Assembly (NCBI GenBank): GCA_024636015.1
Contig: JAGXHU010000054.1
Coordinates: 1 to 60,259, forward strand
Direction: 5' to 3'
Length of the DNA stretch: 60,259 nt
Source: Halothiobacillus sp.
Lineage (GTDB): Bacteria > Pseudomonadota > Gammaproteobacteria > Halothiobacillales > Halothiobacillaceae
Under the pieces are notes generated by a model. The model did no database searches. It was not told the origin of the DNA and saw nothing but the letters and a program-made list of their open reading frames with translations. Below are positions 1-8,932 of the stretch, one piece after another. The translations under genes and the position numbers were made by a program. Within the stretch, counting starts at the first letter, position 1, and every line of letters begins with the position of its first letter.

Positions 1-80
1 CCAAGGCCGAAGCCCTCGGCGTCCCGATTCTGGAAGAGGCCGACCTGATCGCCCTTCTGGCAAAATCTGACGCGACTTAA
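1..80 (+). CDS. ligA: NAD-dependent DNA ligase LigA, C-terminal end (partial)
   Basis: The reading frame from base 3 to the TAA at 78-80 encodes 25 residues, KAEALGVPILEEADLIALLA followed by KSDAT. This matches the end of the BRCT domain of bacterial NAD-dependent DNA ligase, where 'K-AEALGVPIL-E-F--LL' is typical. The ligase seals nicks in replication and repair. The rest of the gene lies left of the window. The call rests on a short but characteristic tail, so another BRCT protein cannot be fully excluded. Confidence 0.75.
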   Translation, partial: KAEALGVPILEEADLIALLAKSDAT

Positions 81-406
81 TCCCGCCATCCTCCCCAAGC
101 ATTTTTCGACGGATTCTTCCTTGATCACATTGATGCCGTCCTGAACTCGCCCCAAACCCATACGTTAGAAAGATCAGCACCACGCATTTTGTGCGCGGCA
201 TGACCCGAATGGTGTGTCAAATGACGCAGAAATCCGCCCAAATAAATAGTCGCACTATTAATAAACACGGGGTTACGGATTGGTGTAAAGATTGCTCTAT
301 CTGTGCGGATCTTTGAACGACGCCCAAAGCGATGGCAGCGATGCATTTGCCTGCCGAGCGGCCAAGTCGGGGCGATTTTCTTAACACGTGAATCAGGACT
401 ATCTCA
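81..406. other. Intergenic region upstream of the CATCGC outer-membrane protein
   Basis: These 326 bases between the ligA stop and the next start hold no convincing gene. The middle is AT-rich and contains a perfect inverted repeat, AATAGT-CGC-ACTATT, at 245-259. This could be an operator or part of a promoter for the downstream gene. No clear -35/-10 pair and no ligA terminator with a T-run were recognised. Confidence 0.4.
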
Positions 407-1483
407 ATGCACAACACTGGCACACAGCCTAGCCGCACAGAATCCAAACAACAGCTGAAGGCTATCTTTGGTCTGGCCCTTTCCCTCACCGCCCTGGTCA
501 CGACCAACGAAGCATTTGCCTGCGCCACCTGTGGCTGCTCGCTCTCCACCGATGCCGCCATGGGCTACTCATCCAACAGCGGTTTTCGGGTGAGTTTGCA
601 GTACGACTATATCAACCAGAACCAGCTGCGTTCCGGCACCGGCCCCATTTCGCAAGCGCAGGTGGCAACGATTCCAGGCCAGGAAGTGGAGAACAAAACG
701 ACCAACAACTACATCACGCTGGGGTTGAGTTACGCCCCCAACGCCGATTGGAACTACCAATTATTGATACCGTATATCGACCGTCGTCATTCGACCTACA
801 GTGCCGACCCGGCCCTGCCGCTCAGCGCGAACCAGCTCAGCAATGCCAGCGTCAATAGCCTGGGGGATATCAAGTTCCTGACCAGTTATCAGGGGTTCCT
901 GCCCACCCATAATCTGGGCGTTCAGCTCGGCATCAAACTCCCCACGGGCAACTATGGCGGGCCCGACGCGGCGGGCACGGGTGTGGTCGGGCGGAACCCG
1001 GTCTATTTCGGCGCGGCGGGCAATGCGGGCGGGCAAATTCTCGACACCAGCCTGCAGGCAGGCACAGGCAGTACCGACCTGATTGTCGGCGCCTACTATT
1101 ATCAACCGGTGAGCCAGAACTTCGACGTGTTCGCCAATGGCCAATTCCAGTCGGCCATCAAGGAAAAACTGGATCAACCCGGTGCGGACTATCGCCCGGG
1201 CAACCTGACCACCGTGAGCTTCGGCACCCGGTACGAAGCAAACCCCAACATCGTGCCGCAGCTACAAGTGAACTTCAGCCATCACAACGCGGATCAGGGC
1301 GCCCTCGCGGACACCACAGACACGGCCGGCACCGTGGCCTACTTGAGCCCCGGCATCAGTGCCAGCGTCACGAAGAACATGCAGGTCTATGGTTTCGTAC
1401 AGGTGCCGATCTACAGCCAACTGAGCGGCTACCAGCTCTTTCCGCGCTGGACGGCATCGGTCGGTATGGGCTATTCCTTCTGA
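407..1483 (+). CDS. Putative outer-membrane beta-barrel protein with CATCGC motif
   Basis: 358 residues. An N-terminal hydrophobic segment (about residues 17-38, ending in AFA) looks like a signal peptide. Directly after it comes CATCGCSL (Cys39, Cys42, Cys44). The remainder is rich in alternating aromatic and polar residues, has Gly/Asn/Gln-rich loops, and ends in a terminal aromatic (GMGYSF), as in outer-membrane barrels. Proteins with this post-signal Cys cluster are often encoded beside TlpA-like thioredoxins, as here (19-base gap). The cysteines may bind a metal or be the substrate of that thioredoxin; this is inference. I do not recognise a characterised family member, and transport function is not proven. 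Confidence 0.7.
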   Translation: MHNTGTQPSRTESKQQLKAIFGLALSLTALVTTNEAFACATCGCSLSTDAAMGYSSNSGFRVSLQYDYINQNQLRSGTGPISQAQVATIPGQEVENKTTNNYITLGLSYAPNADWNYQLLIPYIDRRHSTYSADPALPLSANQLSNASVNSLGDIKFLTSYQGFLPTHNLGVQLGIKLPTGNYGGPDAAGTGVVGRNPVYFGAAGNAGGQILDTSLQAGTGSTDLIVGAYYYQPVSQNFDVFANGQFQSAIKEKLDQPGADYRPGNLTTVSFGTRYEANPNIVPQLQVNFSHHNADQGALADTTDTAGTVAYLSPGISASVTKNMQVYGFVQVPIYSQLSGYQLFPRWTASVGMGYSF

Positions 1484-1502
1484 TCAACGCCATCACCGTG
1501 GA

Positions 1503-2120
1503 GTGCGCATCATCAAGACCAAAATCCAAGGCGACCACATGATCGGCCCACCGGCTAACGACAACCCGGATATCAGGCGGCGCATTTTTCTCCAAATTGC
1601 CGCCGGCATGGGGCTGGGCGCCGCTAACGGCCTGTTGGCCATGCCTGCCCATGCGGGAGAACTGACCATCGGCAAACCGGCACCGCCGCTCGTGCTCCAC
1701 ACCCTGGATGGTCAGCGCATCGCCACCCGCGACCTGCTCGGCCAAGTCGTCATCGTGACCTTCTGGGCCACCTGGTGCGACCCGTGCCGGGAGGAACTGC
1801 CGCTGCTCTCGGCCTATGCCAAAGCACACAAACATCAGGGTCTAACGGTACTGGGTTTCAGTCTCGACGCACCCGATGATGTGACCCAAGTCCGCAAAGT
1901 AGCAGCCACACTCAGCTTTCCGGTCGGACTACTCGGCAGCGCCTGGGCCGGAGATTATGGTCGGATCTGGCGCATTCCCGTGAGCTTTGTGATCAACCGG
2001 GCGGGCCTTCTGGTCGATAACGGTTGGAACGATGAACAACGGGCATGGACACAGGCGCGATTAGCCCAAGTGGTCACTCCATTGTTGGCGCGTGCAGCAA
2101 CAAGCCGGACGGGCAAGTAA
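1503..2120 (+). CDS. TlpA/ResA-like periplasmic thiol-disulfide oxidoreductase
   Basis: 205 residues from a GTG start; an ATG at 1539 is an equally possible start and no strong ribosome site decides. The N-terminus has an RRRIFLQ motif followed by a hydrophobic stretch ending in AHA, which resembles a twin-arginine signal. The mature part is a thioredoxin fold of the AhpC/TSA-Redoxin type, with active site WATWCDPC (Cys92, Cys95 from the GTG) and a later cis-proline region (RIPVSFVI). Such proteins reduce or oxidise thiols of exported proteins. It follows the CATCGC barrel protein by 19 bases, so the pair is likely co-transcribed and the barrel's cysteines are a plausible client. Confidence 0.85.
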   Translation: MRIIKTKIQGDHMIGPPANDNPDIRRRIFLQIAAGMGLGAANGLLAMPAHAGELTIGKPAPPLVLHTLDGQRIATRDLLGQVVIVTFWATWCDPCREELPLLSAYAKAHKHQGLTVLGFSLDAPDDVTQVRKVAATLSFPVGLLGSAWAGDYGRIWRIPVSFVINRAGLLVDNGWNDEQRAWTQARLAQVVTPLLARAATSRTGK

Positions 2121-2310
2121 CGCGCCCATAGAGCGGGTTGACCGCACCATGTCTGCTTAGGCCGAGAAACTTCAGTGAAGGGACTTGGTTTATCTGTTTT
2201 CAGTCCGTTGGAAGTTGGGAGTCGGGAGTCGGACTTCTACCCCGATAGCATGGCTACCTCAAAGAACCCCACAATATCTCGCCACCCGAACGAAAGCACC
2301 GGGCAAGCAC

Positions 2311-4662
2311 TCAAGTCACGCCCTGCTCAGGCTGATACAAAAATCGCTGAAACCCACTAAACATCTGGCCGATTTCATCTGGCTTGCCGAGGTCGGCAAT
2401 AGCATCGTTGATGGAATCGTGGTATTTCAAGCGCAGCAGCGGGGTGAGTTTGGTTTTGTCCAGTTCGTCCACGCCCACGGTGATGTAGTGCGAAAGCACG
2501 AAATCCAGGAATACCTGTTGCTTGCTGTTGAAGTGGCTGCTGATGAGCGCCATGGCCCGATCCGCGCGTTCTTCCCGGCTTAGGGGTGTGAGTGCGTAGG
2601 CAACGTAAGCCAGTACGTCGAAGAGATCACTGTTCTCCGCATCGATGATCTTCTGCATCTCCAGTAACTGATCTTTGCCGAATCCTTTTTCGGCCAGCCC
2701 TTCGAGCAATCGTTTACGGGTTTCGGGCTCGCTCCACAGCACGCGTAATTCTTCTTCATCCTTGAAGAACTCCGGCAGCCGCCCAAACAGCGACTCCATG
2801 AATTGCTGGGCAGACATCGGTGTACCGTCCGGGTGCCAGAAGCTCGTGCTCATCATGTGCTGGATGGTGCGGGCCTTGCCATCCGAGAGCTTCACCTTCA
2901 CCTTGGGCTTGGGGGTGTAGGGCGATGTTGGTTCGCTCACGCCATCAGGTGCTGTTGGTGTGCTCGGCGGTTTAGGCGTTGTGGGCTCGCTCGGTTCTGG
3001 CTCTAATGGCTCACCATCCCATTCGGAATCACTGAAATGGTGATGCGCCTTCACAAAGTCGTAAATCGTGAAGTAATCCTTGCCCTCGTACAGTCGTGTT
3101 CCGCGCCCGATGATCTGCTTGAATTCGATCATCGAATTAACGGGGCGCATCAGCACGATATTGCGCACATTGCGCGCATCCACACCCGTCGAGAGTTTTT
3201 GCGAGGTAGTCAGGATCGTCGGGATAGTTTTTTCGTTGTCCTGAAAGTCGCGCAGGTGTTGCTCACCGAGCGCGCCATCATTGGCGGTCACGCGCTGACA
3301 GTAATTGGGATCGCTGCAGGTCTTAAGCTGGTTGATCAGATCGCGCACGGCCAGGGCATGATCCTGAGTTGCGCAGAAGACGATGGTCTTTTCGCGTTGA
3401 TCGATTTGCCCCATGAAAATCTCGACCCGCTTTTTCTCGCGTTCCTTGATCTCGATGATCTTGTTGAAATCAGCCTCTTCATAACGCTTGCCTGCTTCGA
3501 TCTCGCCTTCCACCAGCGTGTCATCGGGCGTGTACACATACTCATCGAGCGTGGTGGCAATCTGCTTCACCCGGAATGGGGTCAAAAAGCCATCGTTGAT
3601 GCCGTCTTTCAATGAATACACAAACACCGGCTCGCCGAAGTATTTGTAGGTATCCACATTATCCTGCCGCTTGGGCGTGGCGGTCAGGCCAAGCTGCACG
3701 GCGGGGGAGAAATATTCCAGAATGCCGCGCCAGTTGCTTTCATCATTCGCGCCGCCGCGATGGCACTCGTCAATCACGATGAAATCGAAAAAGTCCGGCG
3801 GATAATCGCCGAAATAGGGAGCAGGTTTGCCCTCGGCATCCTGCCCGCTCATGAAGGTCTGGAAAATCGTGAAAAACAGACTGCCGTTTTTCGGCACTCG
3901 CCCCTTCTTGCGAATATCGGCGGGTTCAATCCGCACCAGCGCATCTTCGGGAAATGCCGAAAAGGCATTGAATGCCTGATTGGCGAGAATATTTCGGTCG
4001 GCGAGAAACAGGATGCGTGGGCGGCGGGTCGGTTCACTATCGCTTTGCCAATCGCGCAAATTCCACCGACTGTGGAACAGTTTCCACGCCAGTTGAAAGG
4101 CAATGAAGGTTTTGCCCGTGCCGGTTGCCAAGGTGAGCAGGATGCGCGACTGGTGATCGGCAATCGCGGCCAGCACGCGCTCGATGGCAATGTCCTGATA
4201 ATACCGGCTCTGGAAATACCCGCCCCGATCCTCGAACGGCACCGCCGCGAAGCGATCACGCCAGGCATTCTGGGTGGCAAAGGTGTGCGCCCACAACTCA
4301 TCGGGGGTTGGGTAGTGGCTGATTTCAGCCTCGGCACCGGATTGCATATCGATGCCATAGATGCCTTGGCCATTGGTCGAATACGCAAAGCGGATGGCGA
4401 GTTTGTCGGAATAATCCTTGGCTTGCCCCACGCCTTCGGTCAGCGGTTTGCTCCAGGCCTTGGCCTCGACCACCGCCAACTTCGTATTGCGGTATTCCAG
4501 CACGTAATCGGCAGTCAGTGCCTTGCCGCGTTTGCCCGCGCCTTCGATGCGGCCCAAGGTGATCGGGTATTCCCGCCGGATGCGCGAACCCGCCACCACG
4601 CCCCATCCGGCAGTAGCCAAGGCAGGGTCAATGTGTTCGGCGCGGGTTTCGGCTTCGTTCAC
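2311..4662 (-). CDS. hsdR: Type I restriction enzyme R subunit HsdR
   Basis: 783 residues from a GTG start with AAGAGG about ten bases upstream. HsdR is the ATP-driven translocase and nuclease of type I restriction systems. An N-terminal PD-(D/E)xK nuclease is visible (Asp52, then VVEAK with Glu66 and Lys68). The helicase motor follows: Walker A ATGTGKT (179-185), DECH box (298-301), the LTATPKR motif, and motif VI QIIGRGTRLYEGKDYF. A Pro-rich linker leads to a C-terminal helical domain. Length and order suit the EcoEI-like (type IB) class. It is the last gene of the hsdM-hsdS-kinase-small-ORF-hsdR operon and is convergent with the TlpA-like gene. Confidence 0.95.
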   Translation of the reverse strand: MNEAETRAEHIDPALATAGWGVVAGSRIRREYPITLGRIEGAGKRGKALTADYVLEYRNTKLAVVEAKAWSKPLTEGVGQAKDYSDKLAIRFAYSTNGQGIYGIDMQSGAEAEISHYPTPDELWAHTFATQNAWRDRFAAVPFEDRGGYFQSRYYQDIAIERVLAAIADHQSRILLTLATGTGKTFIAFQLAWKLFHSRWNLRDWQSDSEPTRRPRILFLADRNILANQAFNAFSAFPEDALVRIEPADIRKKGRVPKNGSLFFTIFQTFMSGQDAEGKPAPYFGDYPPDFFDFIVIDECHRGGANDESNWRGILEYFSPAVQLGLTATPKRQDNVDTYKYFGEPVFVYSLKDGINDGFLTPFRVKQIATTLDEYVYTPDDTLVEGEIEAGKRYEEADFNKIIEIKEREKKRVEIFMGQIDQREKTIVFCATQDHALAVRDLINQLKTCSDPNYCQRVTANDGALGEQHLRDFQDNEKTIPTILTTSQKLSTGVDARNVRNIVLMRPVNSMIEFKQIIGRGTRLYEGKDYFTIYDFVKAHHHFSDSEWDGEPLEPEPSEPTTPKPPSTPTAPDGVSEPTSPYTPKPKVKVKLSDGKARTIQHMMSTSFWHPDGTPMSAQQFMESLFGRLPEFFKDEEELRVLWSEPETRKRLLEGLAEKGFGKDQLLEMQKIIDAENSDLFDVLAYVAYALTPLSREERADRAMALISSHFNSKQQVFLDFVLSHYITVGVDELDKTKLTPLLRLKYHDSINDAIADLGKPDEIGQMFSGFQRFLYQPEQGVT

Positions 4663-4707
4663 CGGATCAGCCTCTTTGCATGCAGATTCGGTGTTGAGGG
4701 GGGTTTG

Positions 4708-4941
4708 TTAGATCACGCCCAGAGGGGTTTTGTTTTGATCAGCTTGCGCCTGAACCTTGCGGAGGGCAGCTTCTTTGATGACCTTTTGTTGGCGTTCGGT
4801 GGCTTCTTTAAGCACGCCCGCATAAACACGCTTCTTCTGCTCGGAAGAAGCGTTGCGAATAAAGTCCGAAAATGGCGTTGACTCTACCGTGTGCGATTTT
4901 TTCAGGAAACTCAGCATAGTATTCAGCCTTTGGTCTATCAC
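4708..4941 (-). CDS. Small protein coupled to zeta-toxin-like kinase, function unknown
   Basis: 77 residues, charged and predicted helical, rich in Lys, Gln, Ala and Glu, with no signal or membrane segment. Its start overlaps the stop of the upstream kinase gene by four bases (ATGA), so translation is probably coupled. hsdR follows 45 bases later. Position and size would fit an antitoxin or adaptor for the kinase, but I recognise no family, and classical epsilon antitoxins precede rather than follow zeta genes. The function is therefore left open. Confidence 0.6.
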   Translation of the reverse strand: MIDQRLNTMLSFLKKSHTVESTPFSDFIRNASSEQKKRVYAGVLKEATERQQKVIKEAALRKVQAQADQNKTPLGVI

Positions 4942-5666
4942 TTCGAGATGCCTAAAAGGCGCTCAAGGGAGGCGACATCGTATTTTTCGGGAACATGGTT
5001 GTCAATGCTATCCACATTGTCTTTGTAGACACGCGTCGATCCATCAATGTTCTTGAACAATAGGTCAACTCGAATTTTTTTACCATAAATTTGTTTGAGC
5101 TGATTGACCACTTGCCGGGAAGAAAAATACTGCTCAATAAAAGTCTCTGGCAAAATGCGTCGGCCTTCCATCGCTTCTCGTGCCTGCACAAACACCCATG
5201 CTTGGGCGGGATCTTGATACACATACAGAATTTGTACGAGGCGATGTTTACCCAAAGCCCTCTGAATGTTTTTGTCTGCTACCTTGAAGCTCGACAGCGT
5301 GCCATCCAGGAGGAAGCTCTGCTCTTTTTTGAACGCCTCATCAAGAATACGATCCACCACGCGAGCCACCGCTTTCTGAAATAACCACGCATTACCGCCG
5401 GTGTAGGCGGCAAACTCGTGGCGCAGTTCATCGGGGTCAATGCGTAGGATCTTGAAACCATCATTGGCTTCGAAGGCGCTAAGCAGTGCTTGTGATGTTT
5501 CTGTTTTGCCCGCACCCGGCGAACCAGCCATAAACACCGATACCGGATAGGCCTCGGGGGGATGTAAATCAAGAGCGGTCAGTCTTTTTGCAATCTCCGT
5601 GCGATGCTGTCTGGCGTAGGCGATGGCCTCATTTTCGATTCGCTGCTCTTCGTCTGACTTGACCAT
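4938..5666 (-). CDS. Zeta-toxin family P-loop kinase inside the hsd operon
   Basis: 242 residues. Walker A GSPGAGKT (48-55) is followed by LRIDPDELR (about 74-82), the Asp/Arg-containing motif of zeta/PezT kinases that binds the sugar nucleotide. FLLDGTLSS (118-126) and a later Arg-rich lid follow. Known zeta toxins phosphorylate UDP-N-acetylglucosamine and block wall synthesis; other members have other substrates, so the substrate here is inferred only by family. The gene begins eight bases after hsdS and overlaps the following small gene, so it is part of the restriction operon. No epsilon-like antitoxin precedes it. It could act as an abortive back-up to restriction. Confidence 0.85.
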   Translation of the reverse strand: MVKSDEEQRIENEAIAYARQHRTEIAKRLTALDLHPPEAYPVSVFMAGSPGAGKTETSQALLSAFEANDGFKILRIDPDELRHEFAAYTGGNAWLFQKAVARVVDRILDEAFKKEQSFLLDGTLSSFKVADKNIQRALGKHRLVQILYVYQDPAQAWVFVQAREAMEGRRILPETFIEQYFSSRQVVNQLKQIYGKKIRVDLLFKNIDGSTRVYKDNVDSIDNHVPEKYDVASLERLLGISK

Positions 5667-5674
5667 GGTCGCCC

Positions 5675-6799
5675 CTACAACTGACCGCTGAAGGCCTGAT
5701 GAAGCAGGGATTTTTTCAGATCATCGATGGCGGCGAGCTTGCGTTTGTAAATGGATTCGAGGCATTGGGTTTCTGCGCTTACGGCCTTGAGTTTTGCAGC
5801 AGCGGCACGCTGATGTTCCAGTGGCACGAGCGGAACTTGAAAACCACGAAGCAACTTTAGAGAGACGGTTTTTTGAGCGGTTCCTGTCGCGCCATCGTTG
5901 GCCTGCTTCAAAATTTGCGGCGACATGAGTAGATAGTAAAGCCACTCACTACTCACCTCTGATTTTGGGCGGACCAGTCCGATATGGCGCTGAAAACAGA
6001 ACTCTCGTTGCTCTTCGAGTAAAACGGGAATACCAAACGAACCAGTGACCGTGTAAAGCACATCCCCTTTTTGTGGTTTCTTATTGGGCTTCAACCGATT
6101 GAAATACTCTCTCGACACCTTGAACGTGTCTGTGAAATCAATGGTGCGAGTGTCTTTGGCAACATTGCCGATGGTGATGAACGGAACACCGCTAGGAGCC
6201 TTGGGCGGTGGCATATGATCACCGTCTGTAATGTCAGTCGCCAAATCTGTGAGTGTTACCAGCCCACCAGTTTGCCAAGCATCAGCGAAAACAGATTGCA
6301 GGTGGCTTTCAAACAAGGCGCGGGCATTCTGGAGGTTCTGTTCGGCATTGGCACGAGCTTTGGCAATGCCGTCAAAGGCTTTATCGATAATGCTGACAAT
6401 GCGCTGCTGTTCGGAGAGAGGGGGGGCGGGAATCGAGATACTGAGTAACTCAGACTTCACCAAGCTCGGGATTGTTGTTCCTCGGTTAAGCGCGCTGAAA
6501 TCGAAAGACAGGCAGTAGTAATAAAGGAATTTGCTATCTAGGCCAGGCTTTGCGGCCAAACCAAATGCGGTGTCAACATTCCAAAACCGCGTTTCGGCAT
6601 AAATTGGGCTGTTGATATTCCCTTTTCTTCCAACGATGATTGTTCCAGCCTCACAAATATAGGAATTTGCGTAACCCATCACATTGCCAGCACTGCCATA
6701 AATGGGATATTCACCGCTATCAGACTCAACTTCCTTCTGATTTCGTCCGTTTTTAATATCCAAAACGTCGGAAAAACTCTTGGTCTGCCACCCCTTCAT
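5675..6799 (-). CDS. hsdS: Type I restriction-modification specificity subunit HsdS
   Basis: 374 residues. The start was set at MKGWQTKSF, whose ATG shares one base with the hsdM stop (TGATG); a longer frame extends upstream but lies inside hsdM. Two target-recognition domains are visible (about 1-160 and 200-330). They are separated by a conserved helical spacer beginning LSEQQRIVSIID and repeated at the C-terminus as LEHQRAAAAKLK...KKSLLHQAFSGQL, the usual HsdS repeat. HsdS sets the bipartite DNA sequence recognised by the methylase and restriction complexes. The kinase gene follows after eight bases. Confidence 0.93.
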   Translation of the reverse strand: MKGWQTKSFSDVLDIKNGRNQKEVESDSGEYPIYGSAGNVMGYANSYICEAGTIIVGRKGNINSPIYAETRFWNVDTAFGLAAKPGLDSKFLYYYCLSFDFSALNRGTTIPSLVKSELLSISIPAPPLSEQQRIVSIIDKAFDGIAKARANAEQNLQNARALFESHLQSVFADAWQTGGLVTLTDLATDITDGDHMPPPKAPSGVPFITIGNVAKDTRTIDFTDTFKVSREYFNRLKPNKKPQKGDVLYTVTGSFGIPVLLEEQREFCFQRHIGLVRPKSEVSSEWLYYLLMSPQILKQANDGATGTAQKTVSLKLLRGFQVPLVPLEHQRAAAAKLKAVSAETQCLESIYKRKLAAIDDLKKSLLHQAFSGQL

Positions 6800-8253
6800 C
6801 ACAGCAAATCCCGAATAGTCGCCAGCACCTTTGCGCTTTCCGTATCCAGCACCGCGATCTCGTCCATGATGGCTTGCGGGCTGCGATGGATGACTTCTTC
6901 GCCGCCGTCCGGGTTCTTTACCGACAGGTCGTAGGTTGCCGTGTTGAGGGTCGCGACATCCACGCGCCAACTCTTGGGTGAATCGGCGAAGGTTTTTTGC
7001 AGTTCGACGAACTCGGCCAGATCGGAATCGTTAAGCGGGTTGGTCTTGCCCATATTGCGGCCGGGGTCGAGCTGGTAATACCAGATCGTGCGGGTCGGTG
7101 CGCCTTTCTCGAAAAACAGCACGATGGTTTTTACCCCCGCGCCCTGAAACGTGCCGCCGGGCATATCGAGCACGGTGTGCAGCGTGCAGGATTCCAGCAG
7201 CAATTTGCGCAGGCTGACCGAGGCGTTGTCGGTATTGCTCAAAAAGGTGTTCTTGATGACCACCGCCGCACGGCCACCGGCCTTGAGCATCTTGATGAAG
7301 TGCTGCAGGAACAGGAACGCGGTTTCGCCGGTGCGGATGGGGAAGTTCTGCTGCACTTCCTTGCGCTCTTTGCCGCCGAAGGGCGGATTGGCGAGGATGA
7401 CTTCGTACCGGTCCTTGTCCTGTACGTCGGCGAGGTTTTCGGTGAGGGTATTGGTGTGGACGATGTTCGGCGCTTCGATGCCATGCAAAATCATGTTCAT
7501 GATGGCGATGACATAGGCGAGGGATTTCTTTTCCTTGCCGTAGAAGGTGCGTTCTTGCAGGGTTTTGATATTCGCCGTGGTGAGGTTCGGCTGTTTTTGG
7601 AGGTAGTCGAAGGCTTCACACAAAAAGCCCGCACTGCCCACTGCACCGTCGTAAATGCGTTCGCCAATGGTCGGGGCGACGACCTGAATCATGGCGCGAA
7701 TCAGGGGGCGCGGGGTGTAATACTCGCCGCCGTTGCGCCCGGCATTGCCCATGTTTTTGATCTTGGCTTCGTACAGGTGCGAGAGCTCGTGCTTTTCAGT
7801 TTGTGAGCGAAAGCGCAGTTCGTCGATGTGGTCGATGATTTCCCGCAGGTTGTAGCCGCTTTGAACCTTGTTTTTGATTTCGCCGAAAATCTCGCCGATT
7901 TTATATTCGATGGTGTCCGGCCCCGTGGCGCGCTGCTTGAAGCCGTGCAGGTAGGGGAACAGCGTGCGATCGACAAAATCACGCAGGTCATCGCCGGTCA
8001 AAGCGGTGTTGTGGTCGATCGCACCTTGGGCATTCTTCGGTGCCGCCCAGACATCCCAGCGGTAGGGTTCGTCCAGAATCGGGGTATGGGTTTTTCCGAC
8101 AAACTGGGCTTCGATCACCTTGTCCCGTTCCAGACCATCCAGATATTTCAGAAACAGCAGCCACGAGGTTTGCTCGGTGTAATCGAGCTCGCTGGAACAG
8201 CCGGCATCCTTGTGCAGGATGTCGTCAATGTTTTTGAAGGCCTGTTCGAACAT
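6799..8253 (-). CDS. hsdM: Type I restriction-modification DNA methyltransferase HsdM
   Basis: 484 residues. The start MFEQAFKNIDDIL matches the usual HsdM N-terminus, so the 15 upstream in-frame residues were discarded. An N-terminal helical HsdM_N domain (about 1-145) precedes the N6-adenine methylase domain. That domain holds EYYTPRPLI (177-185), the SAM motif DGAVGSAGFL (202-211) and the catalytic NPPF (289-292). It methylates adenine in the site chosen by HsdS and protects the host. Motif I is normally DPAxGSGGFL; here two positions differ, but the overall fold is intact. It is the first gene of the operon. Confidence 0.95.
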   Translation of the reverse strand: MFEQAFKNIDDILHKDAGCSSELDYTEQTSWLLFLKYLDGLERDKVIEAQFVGKTHTPILDEPYRWDVWAAPKNAQGAIDHNTALTGDDLRDFVDRTLFPYLHGFKQRATGPDTIEYKIGEIFGEIKNKVQSGYNLREIIDHIDELRFRSQTEKHELSHLYEAKIKNMGNAGRNGGEYYTPRPLIRAMIQVVAPTIGERIYDGAVGSAGFLCEAFDYLQKQPNLTTANIKTLQERTFYGKEKKSLAYVIAIMNMILHGIEAPNIVHTNTLTENLADVQDKDRYEVILANPPFGGKERKEVQQNFPIRTGETAFLFLQHFIKMLKAGGRAAVVIKNTFLSNTDNASVSLRKLLLESCTLHTVLDMPGGTFQGAGVKTIVLFFEKGAPTRTIWYYQLDPGRNMGKTNPLNDSDLAEFVELQKTFADSPKSWRVDVATLNTATYDLSVKNPDGGEEVIHRSPQAIMDEIAVLDTESAKVLATIRDLL

Positions 8254-8605
8254 GGGGTATTGATTCTTCTGGTAGTAACGGACGCGTAAAACGAACACCC
8301 AAGGCGGGCTGCGATGTTTAGTTTACCGGAGAAAACCCCGCCACAAAGTTTGGAGGGCTATCCCGTTTTCACGAGGGGTTGTGAACAGGATCGGGGGCGG
8401 GCGTTAACTGGTGGGGGTGGTCATCTGCTTTAGCCAAGAAGCCGACCACAGGCATCAACCAGCCTGACGGTTCATTGCTGTCTTTGCAGTGGTCCACAAT
8501 GATCCCGATGCATCAGCTCATGATCACTATCCCGCTGGGCATGCTGATCGACCAGATGGTTAAGTCCGATCAGCAACCTGCGCAAGAGCGCCAGAAAGGG
8601 GGGCA
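8254..8605. other. Intergenic region between the hsd operon and DUF971 gene
   Basis: About 350 bases without a supported gene. The part next to hsdM should contain the hsd promoter on the minus strand, but no convincing -35/-10 pair was found. A short CCCC...GGGG hairpin (around 8362-8382) is visible. Nothing else was recognised. Confidence 0.35.
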
Positions 8606-8932
8606 TCACCCCTCGGCATCCGGGTCGAGCGCCGCCAACTCGCGCAGATAGGCCCAGGGGTAGATCCCCCGATCATGTCCATCCTGAAAGATAATCTGCA
8701 CGCCATAACCGCCAACGCCTTCCACGGAAGCAATCACAAAGGCACGGGCGTCCTGATCAATCAGTCGACCGATCGAGGCAATGGACACACAACCGGCGCA
8801 GCGACACGCATCGCGCAAATCTTTACCGGTATAGCGGCTTTGACGACCATCGGGCCATACGCAGGTCAACTCGTTGGCCGCGGTGTGAACGCGGATTTCT
8901 CGCGGCCCGGCAATGTTCGATCGGGCGTTCAT
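8606..8932 (-). CDS. DUF971 (GBBH-like N-terminal domain) protein
   Basis: 108 residues with the whole DUF971 pattern: WPDGRQSRYTGKDLRDACRCAGC, a middle V-x-G-x-Y/G-VQI segment, then FQDGHDRGIYPWAYLRELAA. This domain is the N-terminal module of gamma-butyrobetaine hydroxylase and also occurs fused to Mrp/ApbC iron-sulfur carriers. The CRCAGC cysteines could bind a metal or Fe-S cluster. Its start overlaps the end of the 1199-residue oxidoreductase by four bases, so it is translationally coupled to a multi-cluster Fe-S flavoprotein. That suggests an assembly or accessory role, which is inference. Confidence 0.85.
   Translation of the reverse strand: MNARSNIAGPREIRVHTAANELTCVWPDGRQSRYTGKDLRDACRCAGCVSIASIGRLIDQDARAFVIASVEGVGGYGVQIIFQDGHDRGIYPWAYLRELAALDPDAEG

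Noticed and set aside
2311-8253. Mobile element or integrase-borne island around the hsd genes
   Set aside because: No integrase, transposase, tRNA or terminal repeats were seen, so horizontal transfer is possible but unsupported.
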